A stretch of 64,000 nt of DNA, taken from Salinisphaera sp049568105. Its GTDB lineage: Bacteria > Pseudomonadota > Gammaproteobacteria > Nevskiales > Salinisphaeraceae. The translations under genes and the position numbers were made by a program. Position 1 is the stretch's first letter, and every line of letters starts with the position of its first letter. Location of the stretch: contig NZ_CP145335.1 in NCBI RefSeq assembly GCF_049568105.1, positions 62,001 to 126,000 of the forward strand, written 5' to 3'. The notes below the pieces were generated by a model, which saw nothing but the letters and a program-made list of their open reading frames with translations, was not told where the DNA came from and did no database searches. This document shows, in pieces, positions 48,856 through 57,873 of the stretch.

Positions 48856-50301
48856 ATGTCCGCCGATATCCGCTCCGCCAGCCGTGTGCCGTTCGACACC
48901 GTCATCACGCGTATCGCCGACTATGTCTGCGACGTGGAAATCGACAGCGCCGAAGCGCTAGAGACCGCGCGTTACTGTCTGATCGACACCTTGGGCTGCG
49001 GTCTGCAGGCCCTGAACTATCCGGCCTGCACCAAACTGCTCGGGCCGGTGGTCGAAGGCGCGACCCTGGCCGACGGCGCCCGCGTACCGGGCACGGCCTA
49101 TGCCCTGGACCCGGTGACCGCGGCCTTCAACATCGGCTGCATGATCCGCTGGCTGGACTTCAACGACACCTGGCTGGCTGCCGAATGGGGCCATCCGTCG
49201 GACAACCTCGGCGGCATCCTGGCGGTGGCCGACTACGTCTCGCGGCGCAATATCGCCAAGGGGCATGCCCCGCTGAGCCTGCGCGACGTGCTCATCGCCA
49301 TGATCAAGGCCCACGAAATCCAGGGCATCCTGGCGCTGGACAACAGCTTCAACCGGGTCGGGCTGGACCACGTGCTGCTGGTGCGGATCGCCACCTGTGC
49401 CGTGGTCACCCGCATGCTCGGCGGCAACAAGCAAGAAGTCACTAACGCCGTCAGCCATGCTTTTGTCGACGGCGGGGCGTTGCGCACTTATCGGCATGCG
49501 CCGAACACCGGCCCGCGCAAATCCTGGGCTGCCGGAGATGCCACCTCGCGCGGCGTACTGCTGGCGCTGCGCGTACTGCGCGGCGAAATCGGCTACCCCT
49601 CGGCGCTGACCGCGCCCACCTGGGGTTTTCAGGACGCCCTGTTTCGCGGTAACGAAATCACCCTCGGCCAGGACTTCGGCAGCACCGTCATGGAACAGGT
49701 CTTGTTCAAGATCAGCTTCCCGGCCGAATTCCATGCCCAGACCGCGGTCGAAGCCGCGCTCACCCTGCACCCGCAGGTCGTCGACCGGCTCGAGGCCATC
49801 GAGCGCATCGTCATCGAAACCCAGGAATCGGGCGCACGGATCATCGACAAGACCGGCCCGCTGGACAACCCGGCCGACCGCGACCACTGCCTGCAATACA
49901 TGGTGGCCGTGCCCTTGATCTTCGGCCGGCTGACCGCCGCCGACTACGAAGACGACGTGGCCGCCGACCCGCGCATCGACGCCCTGCGCGCCAAGATGAG
50001 CGTGGTCGAAAACGAACGCTTTACCGCCGAATACCTGGAAGCCGACAAGCGGGCGATCGGCAATGCTGTCCAGGTGGTTTTCGACGACGGCAGCGCGACC
50101 GACAAGATCTCGGTGGATTACCCGATTGGCCATCGCCGGCGCCGCGACGAAGGCATCCCCGAACTGAAGACAAAGTTCGCCGCCAATCTGGCGCTCAAGA
50201 TCGCGCCCAAGAATGCCGAGCGCATCCACGCGATCGTGGCTGATCAGGCGCGTACCGAGGCCACGTCGGTGCCCGAGTTCACCGATCTGTTCGTGGTGTA
50301 G
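48856..50301 (+). CDS. prpD: 2-methylcitrate dehydratase (MmgE/PrpD family)
   Basis: A 481-residue protein, the length of E. coli PrpD (483). Landmark segments are CLIDTLGCGLQALNYPACTK, IRWLDFNDTWLAAEWGHPSD, DNSFNRVGLDHVLLVRIATC and GDATSRGVLLALRVL. It dehydrates 2-methylcitrate in the propionate (methylcitrate) cycle. prpB, prpC and acnD are not beside it, so it stands alone. Codon choice looks more strongly C-ending (GAC, TAC, GCC) than in its neighbours. Six bases upstream lies a TTG, but the ATG fits the family start. Confidence 0.92.
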   Translation: MSADIRSASRVPFDTVITRIADYVCDVEIDSAEALETARYCLIDTLGCGLQALNYPACTKLLGPVVEGATLADGARVPGTAYALDPVTAAFNIGCMIRWLDFNDTWLAAEWGHPSDNLGGILAVADYVSRRNIAKGHAPLSLRDVLIAMIKAHEIQGILALDNSFNRVGLDHVLLVRIATCAVVTRMLGGNKQEVTNAVSHAFVDGGALRTYRHAPNTGPRKSWAAGDATSRGVLLALRVLRGEIGYPSALTAPTWGFQDALFRGNEITLGQDFGSTVMEQVLFKISFPAEFHAQTAVEAALTLHPQVVDRLEAIERIVIETQESGARIIDKTGPLDNPADRDHCLQYMVAVPLIFGRLTAADYEDDVAADPRIDALRAKMSVVENERFTAEYLEADKRAIGNAVQVVFDDGSATDKISVDYPIGHRRRRDEGIPELKTKFAANLALKIAPKNAERIHAIVADQARTEATSVPEFTDLFVV

Positions 50302-50330
50302 ATCACTTTCCCATCCCAGGAGCCCAGGCT

Positions 50331-50687
50331 ATGGCCGAAGCGATGATCGGCTGCCCGCTCTCGGCTGATCAGGCCGAGTGCGTACGCACGACGATCGATG
50401 CGTTACGTAACGCCCCGGACAGGGTAGACCGCGAGCATGTGGTCGCCTTGATCGCCGAGCTGACCGAAACCTCGTTCGAATATCATTTTCAGCGGCCGCT
50501 GCGCGATCTCGGGGTGGGGCTGGCTACCCGCAAGAGCATCGATGTCGGCCTGTCGGGGGCGATGCGCGTGATCCGCTCGAGCATGCAGCGGGTGGTCGGC
50601 GGGCTCGCTCCGGACCGCTATCCGCGCCTGGCGGATTTTCTCGAAGATGCTTATTTCACGAGCGCTACAGACGGCCGCCCCGAATAG
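50331..50687 (+). CDS. Hypothetical helical protein
   Basis: A 118-residue protein, mostly helical by pattern, with one conserved-looking stretch FEYHFQRPLRDLGVGLATRK. No signal peptide or membrane helix. I do not recognise the family. It starts 29 bp after prpD on the same strand, so the two may be co-transcribed. The last codons form one arm of a hairpin. Confidence 0.6.
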   Translation: MAEAMIGCPLSADQAECVRTTIDALRNAPDRVDREHVVALIAELTETSFEYHFQRPLRDLGVGLATRKSIDVGLSGAMRVIRSSMQRVVGGLAPDRYPRLADFLEDAYFTSATDGRPE

Positions 50688-50698
50688 CCGGCCGTCTG
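50668..50698. terminator. Hairpin between convergent genes
   Basis: CAGACGGCCG and CGGCCGTCTG form a perfect 10-bp stem with an 11-base loop that includes the upstream stop codon. It could act in both directions; no T-run. Confidence 0.5.
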
Positions 50699-50714
50699 CG
50701 ATCTGGTTTCTGGC

Positions 50715-51068
50715 TTACCAGCGGCCGAAAAAATTGCGCTCGCGCTTGTCGCGATGCCAGCGCCGGTCATGGGCATAGCGCCGGTGCTCGCCATGCCCAC
50801 GGTATTGATGTTGATACCGGCGATCGTGAGCGTATCGGCGGCTGTCGCGATGCCGATGATCACCGCGGTAGCGATTGTGACCATAGTCGCCACGATAGCC
50901 GTCTCGCCGGTGGTATTGGCTGCTATGCCGCATGGGCAGATGATCGCGGACATTCACGGTCGAATGATCGTGGTGGCCGAAATCGCGGGCCTGGGCACCG
51001 ACGCCGGCGCCGAGCAGAACCAGGCCGGCCAGCGGTGCGGCCAGGCTGAGGATGAAGGACTTGTGCAT
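50715..51068 (-). CDS. Secreted His/Arg/Tyr-rich small protein
   Basis: A 117-residue protein. A signal peptide (MHKSFILSLAAPLAGLVLLG, cleaved after GAQA) is followed by a mature chain that is about half His, Arg, Tyr, Asp and Gly, with degenerate repeats of HRRYAHDRR type. Such composition suggests binding of metal or of a polyanion in the periplasm; no family is recognised. GGAG precedes the start used. Confidence 0.65.
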   Translation of the reverse strand: MHKSFILSLAAPLAGLVLLGAGVGAQARDFGHHDHSTVNVRDHLPMRHSSQYHRRDGYRGDYGHNRYRGDHRHRDSRRYAHDRRYQHQYRGHGEHRRYAHDRRWHRDKRERNFFGRW

Positions 51069-51138
51069 AGCGATCTCCATGCCGAATGCAATCGGTCTGT
51101 CGTATCGATAATCAGCAGTCTAGATCGGTCGTATGAAT

Positions 51139-51158
51139 CGTTCATTAATAATTGAACG
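51139..51158. promoter_or_regulatory. Inverted repeat upstream of the His/Arg-rich protein gene
   Basis: CGTTCA-TTAATAAT-TGAACG is a 6+6 bp inverted repeat with an AT-rich centre, about 70 bp before the start of the minus-strand gene. It may be an operator or a promoter part. No protein is assigned. Confidence 0.35.
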
Positions 51159-51337
51159 GTCGTGCCGGGCGCGGATTGATCGCATCGAATATGGCTTAAA
51201 AACCGACGACGCCGGGCGATCCGCCAAAGTCGAGGCCTGCGATGGGCAGCGAGCCGTTATAATCCGCGGCAACGCATCGATGGGATAGCGATTGCGCCCT
51301 CGATCAATGCGAAGCCGATTTCGATGAGCCTGCCGAT

Positions 51338-53047
51338 ATGAGCCACCAAGACGTCCCCGCTGCCTCTGAACAGAGCAAGGCCGGCAACAATTTTCTGCGT
51401 AACCTGATCGCCGAGCAGATCGCCTCGGGCGAGCAGACCGGCGAAGTAGTCACACGCTTTCCGCCCGAGCCGAATGGCTATCTGCATATCGGGCATGCTG
51501 CCTCGATCTGCTTGAACTTCGGCCTGGCCGAGTATTTCGGCGGTCGCTGCCGGCTGCGTTTCGATGACACCAATCCGGATGCCGAAGATCAGGAATACAT
51601 CGATTCGATCCAGGCCGACGTGCACTGGCTCGGTTTCGAGTGGGATGGCGAGGCGCGTTTCACGTCGAGCTATTTCGATACGCTCTACGGCTATGCGCTG
51701 CATCTGATCGATGCCGGTCTAGCCTATGTCGATGAGCTGACGCCGGACCAGATTCGCGAATACCGCGGCACGCTCACCGAGCCGGGCATCAACAGCCCCT
51801 ACCGCGACCGCGATCCGGCCGAGTCTCGGGCCCTGTTCGAGGCGATGGCCCGCGGCGAATACGCCGAAGGCACGGCCAGCCTACGCGCCAAAATCGATAT
51901 GACCTCGGGCAATATCAATCTGCGCGATCCGGTGATCTATCGGATCCGCAACAAGGCCCATCACCAGACCGGCGATAAGTGGTGTGTCTACCCGTCCTAC
52001 GACTTTGCCCATGGCCAGTCGGATGCGATCGAGGGTGTGACCCATTCGATCTGTACCCTGGAATTCGAAGATCATCGGCCGCTCTATAACTGGCTGATCG
52101 AACATCTACCGGTGCCGTCGCGCCCGGTTCAGTACGAGTTCGCTCGGGTCAATCTGAACTACACCATCACCAGCAAGCGCAAGCTGCGGCGGCTGGTCGA
52201 CGAAAACATCGTCGACGGCTGGGATGATCCACGCATGCCGACTATCTCCGGCATTCGTCGGCGCGGTTATACGCCGGAATCGATTCGCAACTTCTGCGAA
52301 ATGGTCGGCGTGTCGCGCAGTGGCGGTATCGTCGATGCGGCCATGCTCGAACATGCGATCCGCGACGATCTGAATACCCACGCCGCGCGTGCGATGTGCG
52401 TGCTGGATCCGCTCAAGATCGTGATCACCAACTGGGAAGCCGGCCAGGTCGAGACGCTGACTGCGCCGGGGCATCCCAATCGCGACGATATGGGCGAGCG
52501 CGAACTGCCGCTCACCCGCGAGATCTATATCGAAAAAGCCGATTTTCGAGAAGAAGCCAACAAGAAATACAAGCGCTTGGTGCTCGGCAAAAAGGTGCGC
52601 CTACGCAATGCCTATGTGATCGAGGCGCATGACGTGGTCAAAAACGACGCCGGCGAGATCGTCGAAGTCCATTGCCACTACGATCCCGATACCCTGGGTG
52701 CGAACCCGGTGGATGGGACCAAGCCCAAGGGGGTGATCCACTGGGTTTCGGCCAGCCACGGCCGCCAGGCCTTGGTACGGGTCTACGATCGGCTGTTCTC
52801 GATCGAGAATCCGGGCCGCGAGGACGATGTGCTCGACGGCCTGAATCCGGATTCCCTGAGTGTGTACCCGGACTGCTGGGTCGAACCGGCGGCCGCCGAA
52901 GTCGCGCCGGAAACCCGGCTGCAGTTCGAGCGCACCGGCTATTTCGTGGCCGATCGCTACGATCATGCGCCGGGCGCGCCGGTGTTCAATCGTGTGGTCG
53001 CGCTGCGCGATACCTGGGCCAAGATCGAATCGCGCGGCGACGCATGA
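51338..53047 (+). CDS. glnS: Glutaminyl-tRNA synthetase
   Basis: A 569-residue class I synthetase of normal length. The HIGH-type motif is FPPEPNGYLHIGHAASICL (about residues 43-61), the KMSKS-type loop is NYTITSKRKLRRLVDENIVD, and FDDTNPDAEDQEYIDSIQAD follows the first motif. It charges tRNA-Gln directly, as in other gammaproteobacteria. Its stop overlaps the start of pepE (ATGA), so the two are translationally coupled. Confidence 0.97.
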   Translation: MSHQDVPAASEQSKAGNNFLRNLIAEQIASGEQTGEVVTRFPPEPNGYLHIGHAASICLNFGLAEYFGGRCRLRFDDTNPDAEDQEYIDSIQADVHWLGFEWDGEARFTSSYFDTLYGYALHLIDAGLAYVDELTPDQIREYRGTLTEPGINSPYRDRDPAESRALFEAMARGEYAEGTASLRAKIDMTSGNINLRDPVIYRIRNKAHHQTGDKWCVYPSYDFAHGQSDAIEGVTHSICTLEFEDHRPLYNWLIEHLPVPSRPVQYEFARVNLNYTITSKRKLRRLVDENIVDGWDDPRMPTISGIRRRGYTPESIRNFCEMVGVSRSGGIVDAAMLEHAIRDDLNTHAARAMCVLDPLKIVITNWEAGQVETLTAPGHPNRDDMGERELPLTREIYIEKADFREEANKKYKRLVLGKKVRLRNAYVIEAHDVVKNDAGEIVEVHCHYDPDTLGANPVDGTKPKGVIHWVSASHGRQALVRVYDRLFSIENPGREDDVLDGLNPDSLSVYPDCWVEPAAAEVAPETRLQFERTGYFVADRYDHAPGAPVFNRVVALRDTWAKIESRGDA

Positions 53048-53781
53048 GTCGAGCCGGTGGCGATCAACTCCTGCTGAGCAGCTCGCGGGCCGGCGATACC
53101 GGCTATCTCGAGCATGCAGCAGCCTGGATTGCAGAATTTGCGGCCGAGCGCGGGCTCGACTGTGGCTTGTTCGTGCCTTATGCCGCGGTCACCCAGAGTT
53201 ATTCGGCCTATCATGGCCGGGTCGCCAAGGTGTTTGCCAAGCTCGGTATCGAGCTGGCTGCGTTGCACAAGGCCGCGGATCCGGCTGCGGCGATCGAGGC
53301 TGCGCCGCTGCTTGTGGTCGGCGGCGGCAATACCTTTGCCCTGACCGCGCGCCTGCAGGCCGACAGCTTGATGCAGCCGTTGGCAGAGCGGGCCCGCCGC
53401 GGTGCTTATATCGGCTGGAGCGCCGGCGCCAATATCGCGACCCCCAGCCTGGCGACCAGCAACGACATGCCGATCGTCGAGCCGGCCTCGTTCGCGACCC
53501 TGGCTCTGGTGCCGTTTCAGATCAATCCGCATTTCATGGGCGGCTCGGCGCCTGGTCACAATGGGGAATCGCGAGAGCAGCGGCTGGCCGAATACTGCGT
53601 GGCTAACCCCGATCGTCGCGTGATTGCACTGCCTGAAGGGCGGGCACTGTTGCGCCAGGGCTCGAATCTAGCCTTACTCGGCGGCGCTGCCTGGGGGTTC
53701 GATGCGAGCGGACAGCAGGCACTGGACGAGGCAGCCGATCTGAGCTCCTGGTTGGACGATTCCGGGTCTGCAGCGGTATGA
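53044..53781 (+). CDS. pepE: Alpha-aspartyl dipeptidase (peptidase E, S51)
   Basis: A 245-residue protein near the 229 of E. coli PepE. The nucleophile serine is S126 in GAYIGWSAGANIA, the typical S51 elbow, and the upstream LLVVGGGNTFALTARLQ and downstream FQINPHFMGG holding the histidine match the family. It hydrolyses dipeptides with N-terminal aspartate. It overlaps glnS by four bases. Cyanophycinase is the related alternative, but that enzyme is usually longer. Confidence 0.9.
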   Translation: MSRAGGDQLLLSSSRAGDTGYLEHAAAWIAEFAAERGLDCGLFVPYAAVTQSYSAYHGRVAKVFAKLGIELAALHKAADPAAAIEAAPLLVVGGGNTFALTARLQADSLMQPLAERARRGAYIGWSAGANIATPSLATSNDMPIVEPASFATLALVPFQINPHFMGGSAPGHNGESREQRLAEYCVANPDRRVIALPEGRALLRQGSNLALLGGAAWGFDASGQQALDEAADLSSWLDDSGSAAV

Positions 53782-53833
53782 AAAACGGCTATCCTGCGCT
53801 GTCTATAAAGAGTATCTCGAGGACTCGACCGCT

Positions 53834-54481
53834 ATGGCCATGACCGACTGGGATGCATGCAGCGAGCGGCTGGCCGCCGGTATGGATGCGCTCGGTCTGT
53901 CGAGCGCGGCCGAGGTCCGTGAACGTCTGATCGCCTATCTGCACGAACTGACCACCTGGAACGCCACCTACAATCTCACAGCGGTCCGCGAGCCAGAGGC
54001 GATGGTCACGCGGCATCTGCTGGATTGTCTGGCCGTGTCGGATCTCGTGACCGGTACGAACGTGGTCGATGTCGGCACCGGGCCGGGCTTGCCCGGGCTG
54101 GTGTTGGCGATCATTCGGCCACAGCTTGCCGTGACGCTGGTCGAATCCAATCGCAAGAAGGCGACATTCCTGCGCCATGCCCGACGCCAGCTCGGTCTGG
54201 ACAATGCCGAGGTCGTACAGTCGCGGGTCGAGGCCTATACCCCGGCCAAACGCTTCGACTGCGTGACCACTCGGGCCTTCGCCACCGCTGCCGACACGTT
54301 GCGCGGCGCCGGCCATCTGGTCGCGCCAAGCGGCCGGGTCGTACTCATGAAAGGGCGCGATCCGGCAGCCGAAATGGCTGATTTGCCACGGGGTTTTTAC
54401 CATGTCGAGACGCGGCCGGTGAGCGTGCCCGGCCTGGATGCCGAGCGGCATGTCGTCATTCTTGCGCCGGAACTGACCTAG
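53834..54481 (+). CDS. rsmG: 16S rRNA (guanine-527 N7) methyltransferase
   Basis: A 215-residue SAM enzyme of normal length. Motifs are TTWNATYNLTAVREPEAMVT, VVDVGTGPGLPGLVLAI (SAM site) and TLVESNRKKATFLRHARRQL, then VTTRAFATAADTL. It methylates G527 in the 530 loop of 16S rRNA. It starts the conserved rsmG-parA-parB block; the usual upstream partner mnmG is replaced by pepE. Confidence 0.96.
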   Translation: MAMTDWDACSERLAAGMDALGLSSAAEVRERLIAYLHELTTWNATYNLTAVREPEAMVTRHLLDCLAVSDLVTGTNVVDVGTGPGLPGLVLAIIRPQLAVTLVESNRKKATFLRHARRQLGLDNAEVVQSRVEAYTPAKRFDCVTTRAFATAADTLRGAGHLVAPSGRVVLMKGRDPAAEMADLPRGFYHVETRPVSVPGLDAERHVVILAPELT

Positions 54482-54591
54482 CCGGATAGGCAGCGCGGCT
54501 GGACGCCCGCGCACCGGCATACGCTAAACTCACCTCGCGCGCCGCATGCGCCATGTTCGAACGCGGCGCCAACCGCCAGGCTATTTTTTCA

Positions 54592-55434
54592 ATGAGCAAC
54601 ATCATCGCGATCGCCAACCAGAAGGGCGGGGTCGGCAAGACCACCACCGCTGTCAATCTGGCCGCTGCATTGGCGGAGGCCGAACAGCGCGTACTGCTGA
54701 TCGATATGGATGCCCAAGGCAACGCCACCATGGGTGTCGGCGTGGACAAAAACGCCTTAGAGGCCACGGTCTGCGACTTCCTGCTGGGCGACAAAGGCGT
54801 GGCCGAGGCCTTGGAAGTGGTCAACGACGGCCAGTTCTATCTGCTCGGTGCCAACAGCGACATGACCGCGGCCGAAGTCGGGCTACGCGAGCGCGGCGAT
54901 GGCCGATCGGCGCTCAAGCGCGCGCTGGGCTCGATCGCCGACAGCTTCGATTATGTGGTCATCGACTGCCCACCGGCCCTGTCGATGCTGACCGTCAATG
55001 CTTTGGTCGCTGCGCGCGGCGTGATCATTCCGATGCAGTGTGAATACTATGCGCTGGAAGGGCTGTCGGCGCTGCTGGAGACGATCGAGAGCGTGCGCAG
55101 CCGGATCAATCCGGAGCTGACTGTCGAAGGCGTGCTGCGGACCATGTACGACAATCGCAATCGGTTGACGGGCGATGTATCGGCCCAGCTGATCGATTAT
55201 TTCGGCGATTCCGTCTACGAAACCGTGATTCCGCGCAATGTGCGCCTGGCCGAAGCGCCCAGCCATGGGCTGTCGATCATAGCCTACGACGGCAGCGCGA
55301 CCGGAGCGAAGGCCTATCGTCAGCTGGCCGCGGAAATCCTCGGTCGCGATGACAGTGAGGTCGTGGATGCGCCGACCGATGGGGCGCGGCGTGCGGTATC
55401 CTCGCTGTTCGGGCGCCGTCGCAAGCGCGGCTGA
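54592..55434 (+). CDS. parA: Chromosome partitioning ATPase ParA (Soj)
   Basis: A 280-residue Walker-type ATPase. The deviant Walker A is NQKGGVGKTTTAVNLAAALA (about residues 9-28), the A' motif is DMDAQGNATMG, and Walker B is YVVIDCPPALSMLTVNAL. The absence of an N-terminal DNA-binding domain marks the chromosomal (Soj) type. With ParB it moves the origin regions apart. The start fits the conserved MSNIIAIANQKGG; a further ATG upstream would add 13 residues. Confidence 0.96.
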   Translation: MSNIIAIANQKGGVGKTTTAVNLAAALAEAEQRVLLIDMDAQGNATMGVGVDKNALEATVCDFLLGDKGVAEALEVVNDGQFYLLGANSDMTAAEVGLRERGDGRSALKRALGSIADSFDYVVIDCPPALSMLTVNALVAARGVIIPMQCEYYALEGLSALLETIESVRSRINPELTVEGVLRTMYDNRNRLTGDVSAQLIDYFGDSVYETVIPRNVRLAEAPSHGLSIIAYDGSATGAKAYRQLAAEILGRDDSEVVDAPTDGARRAVSSLFGRRRKRG

Positions 55435-55486
55435 CACGCTCGTCCATAAGACATAACACGCCGGTCGGCCATCAGCGGCCGGCCGT

Positions 55487-55498
55487 GATTGTACAATC
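55487..55498. promoter_or_regulatory. 12-bp palindrome in the parA-parB gap
   Basis: GATTGTACAATC is a perfect palindrome 75 bp before parB, containing TACAAT, a possible -10 box. It does not resemble the parS consensus. Function unknown. Confidence 0.3.
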
Positions 55499-55573
55499 CG
55501 TTGCACCCGCCGCTCAGGCATAAGCGCCGTCTTTTCGACGGTTTGCGGCGAACCCGGAGTATCAGGCAGAGCT

Positions 55574-56431
55574 ATGGCACAAAAAAAGCGGGGCCTCGGC
55601 CGGGGCCTGGAATCCCTGCTCGCGAACGACTACAACGAAGCGGCGGCTTCCGGCGCGCTGAGCGACGTGGCGCTCGATCATCTGTCACCGGGGCGCTATC
55701 AGCCGCGCCGCGATATGGATGCCGATGCGCTGGACGCGTTGGCGCAATCGATCCGGGCCCAGGGCGTGATTCAGCCTTTAGTCGTACGTCGACGCGACGA
55801 CGACCCGGAGCGCTACGAGATCATCGCCGGCGAGCGCCGCTGGCGGGCGGCCCATATCGCTGGCCTGTCCACGGTTCCGGCCGTGGTCCGCGAGCTGGCC
55901 GACGATGCAGCCATGGCGATCGCGCTGATCGAGAATATTCAGCGCGAAGACCTCAATCCGCTGGAAGTCTCGGCAGCGCTCAAGCGTCTGATCGAAGAAT
56001 ACGGCATGACCCATGCCGCCTGTGCCGAGGCAGTGGGCCGCTCGCGGGCCTCGGTATCGAATCTGCTACGGCTTGCGGATCTGAATACCGATGTGGCCGA
56101 TCGTCTGCGGGCCGGCGAGATCGAGATGGGACATGCCAGAGCCCTGCTGGCACTGGCCGGCGACGAGCAGTCGCAGGCCGCCGAGCGGGTGGTGGCCCGT
56201 CGTCTGACCGTACGCCAGACCGAGTCACTGGTCCGAACCCTGCTCGCTGGCGAGAGCGCTGCCGAACCGAAGCCGGCGCGCGACGCGACCGTGGAACGGC
56301 TCGAGTCGAGTCTTGCCAAACGCCTCGAGGCCGGCGTGCGTATCGAGCCGGACCGTCGCGGCGGTGGGCGCGTGGTGATCCGCTACACATCCGCCGAGGA
56401 ATTGGACGCGCTGGTCGGTCGCTTCGAATAG
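55574..56431 (+). CDS. parB: Chromosome partitioning protein ParB (Spo0J)
   Basis: A 285-residue CTP-binding DNA clamp. The start KRGLGRGLESLLAND is typical, followed by the ParB nuclease-like domain with LSPGRYQPRRDMDADALDAL and IIAGERRWRAAHIAGL (GERR motif), LIENIQREDLNPLEVSAALK, and the HTH region GRSRASVSNLLRLADL. The C-terminus forms the dimer domain. It spreads from parS sites near the origin. No canonical parS was seen in this window. Confidence 0.97.
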   Translation: MAQKKRGLGRGLESLLANDYNEAAASGALSDVALDHLSPGRYQPRRDMDADALDALAQSIRAQGVIQPLVVRRRDDDPERYEIIAGERRWRAAHIAGLSTVPAVVRELADDAAMAIALIENIQREDLNPLEVSAALKRLIEEYGMTHAACAEAVGRSRASVSNLLRLADLNTDVADRLRAGEIEMGHARALLALAGDEQSQAAERVVARRLTVRQTESLVRTLLAGESAAEPKPARDATVERLESSLAKRLEAGVRIEPDRRGGGRVVIRYTSAEELDALVGRFE

Positions 56432-56432
56432 T

Positions 56433-56440
56433 TGTATAAT
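56433..56440 (+). promoter_or_regulatory. Candidate -10 element of the atp operon promoter
   Basis: TGTATAAT contains a perfect TATAAT box (56435-56440), two bases after the parB stop and 137 bp before atpI. A good -35 at 17 bp is not obvious. In such a GC-rich region a perfect box stands out. The leader after it can form several GC hairpins. Confidence 0.5.
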
Positions 56441-56576
56441 GCCAGCACCGCGGTGTGGGCCGCGGCGTCTTCGGCTGCGTGTTGCTCGAGTGTTACGAGG
56501 TGGGTACACTTCGTACTCATTCGGAGCGGTCTCGTGCGAGCCGCCGGCGCTTGGGAAGGCGCCGAGGGGAGACAAT

Positions 56577-56975
56577 ATGAAGCGCCGCGGCGTGCTCAAC
56601 CTGTTATTCCTCCAGTTCGTGATTGTCGCGGTTGTCGCGGCGATCATTTTTTTCGTGCGCGTCGCGCCTGGTTATCCAGTGTTGGCGGCGCTCTACGGTG
56701 GCGCGATGGCCATCGGCAATACATTGTTGCTGGTGCTTCGTACTCGCCGCGCCGGCGCGGCTAAGGCCTCGCCGCAGGCTCAGACAATGGGCCTGATGAT
56801 CGGTATGTTCGAGCGGCTGGCGTTCACGCTGGTCGGTTTTGGCATAGGCATGGGCTGGTTGCGCCTGGATCCGTTGGCGCTGCTGGTCGGCTTCGGTTGC
56901 GCCCAGCTGGCCTACATAGGCGGCGGCGCTTCGCTCCGGCAGATGATGCCCGGCGCGGCTGAAGTCAAGCGATAA
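56577..56975 (+). CDS. atpI: F0F1 ATP synthase subunit I
   Basis: A 132-residue protein with four membrane helices (NLLFLQFVIVAVVAAIIFFV, then YPVLAALYGGAMAIGNTLLL). It begins the atp operon directly before atpB with eight bases between. AtpI aids assembly of the c-ring and may carry Mg. The start has GGGGAGA upstream; extending the frame leftward adds promoter-region sequence. Confidence 0.92.
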   Translation: MKRRGVLNLLFLQFVIVAVVAAIIFFVRVAPGYPVLAALYGGAMAIGNTLLLVLRTRRAGAAKASPQAQTMGLMIGMFERLAFTLVGFGIGMGWLRLDPLALLVGFGCAQLAYIGGGASLRQMMPGAAEVKR

Positions 56976-56982
56976 GGGGAAG

Positions 56983-57813
56983 ATGGTGAGCGAAGGCGTT
57001 TTCACACAAGACCCATCGTCGGTCGAATACATCCAGCATCACCTGAGCAACCTGACACTGGGTAGCGGATTCTGGTCGGTGCATGCGGATACCATCGTGA
57101 TCAGCTGGGTGCTGGGTGCGATTGCTCTATTCGTGGGATGGCGCGTCGGCAAGTCGATGTCGGCCGAAGAGCCGAGTGGTCTGCAGAACGGGCTCGAAGC
57201 GATTATCGAGTTCGTCGACGGCCAGGTGCGTTCGCTGTTCCCGCGCGCAGATCCGCTGGTCGGGCCGATGGCGCTGACGATCTTTATATGGGTGTTCCTG
57301 ATGAACTTCATGGACATCATTCCGGTCGACCTGCTGCCGCTGACGGCCCAATGGGTTGGTCAGAACGTGTTCGGTGTGCCAGCGCACGAGGTGGCTTTCC
57401 GGGCAGTGCCTACGGCCGACCTGGCTGTACCGTTCGCGATGGCGATCACGGTGTTCTTGCTGTCTATCGTCTACGGTATTCGGGCCAAGGGGTTAGGGCG
57501 CTATTTGAAGGGGTATCTGACCCATCCCTTCGGTAAATATTTGGCGCCGGTCAACGTCGCGATGAGCGTGATTGAAGAAATCGCCAAGCCGCTATCGTTG
57601 GCGCTACGACTTTTCGGTAACTTGTTCGCCGGCGAGCTCGTGTTCATGCTCATCGCTCTGACCGGTTTCGCCTGGTACATGGCGCCATTGCAAGTGGCGC
57701 TCGGCTGGACTTGGACGGTGTTCCATCTGCTGATCATCGTGATCCAGGCATTCATCTTCATGCTGCTGTCGGTGGTCTATCTGGCCCTGGCGACCAGCGA
57801 CGACGCGCACTAA
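56983..57813 (+). CDS. atpB: F0F1 ATP synthase subunit a
   Basis: A 276-residue membrane subunit. The proton-path helix has the essential arginine in SLALRLFGNLFAGELVFML, followed by the last helices QVALGWTWTVFHLLIIVIQA and FIFMLLSVVYLALA. The length and helix layout are those of gammaproteobacterial AtpB (E. coli 271). An AAGGGGAAG site precedes the ATG. Confidence 0.97.
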   Translation: MVSEGVFTQDPSSVEYIQHHLSNLTLGSGFWSVHADTIVISWVLGAIALFVGWRVGKSMSAEEPSGLQNGLEAIIEFVDGQVRSLFPRADPLVGPMALTIFIWVFLMNFMDIIPVDLLPLTAQWVGQNVFGVPAHEVAFRAVPTADLAVPFAMAITVFLLSIVYGIRAKGLGRYLKGYLTHPFGKYLAPVNVAMSVIEEIAKPLSLALRLFGNLFAGELVFMLIALTGFAWYMAPLQVALGWTWTVFHLLIIVIQAFIFMLLSVVYLALATSDDAH

Positions 57814-57863
57814 TCCTTAGTGCAATAAACTCCCACTAGCACACAGCTACTCGTCTTTTCCCA

Positions 57864-57870
57864 AGGAGGA
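57864..57870 (+). promoter_or_regulatory. Very strong ribosome-binding site of atpE
   Basis: AAGGAGG, the full anti-16S complement, ends three bases before the ATG of atpE (AAGGAGGACAA then ATG). It fits the need for many more c subunits than other subunits. Confidence 0.85.
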
Positions 57871-57873
57871 CAA

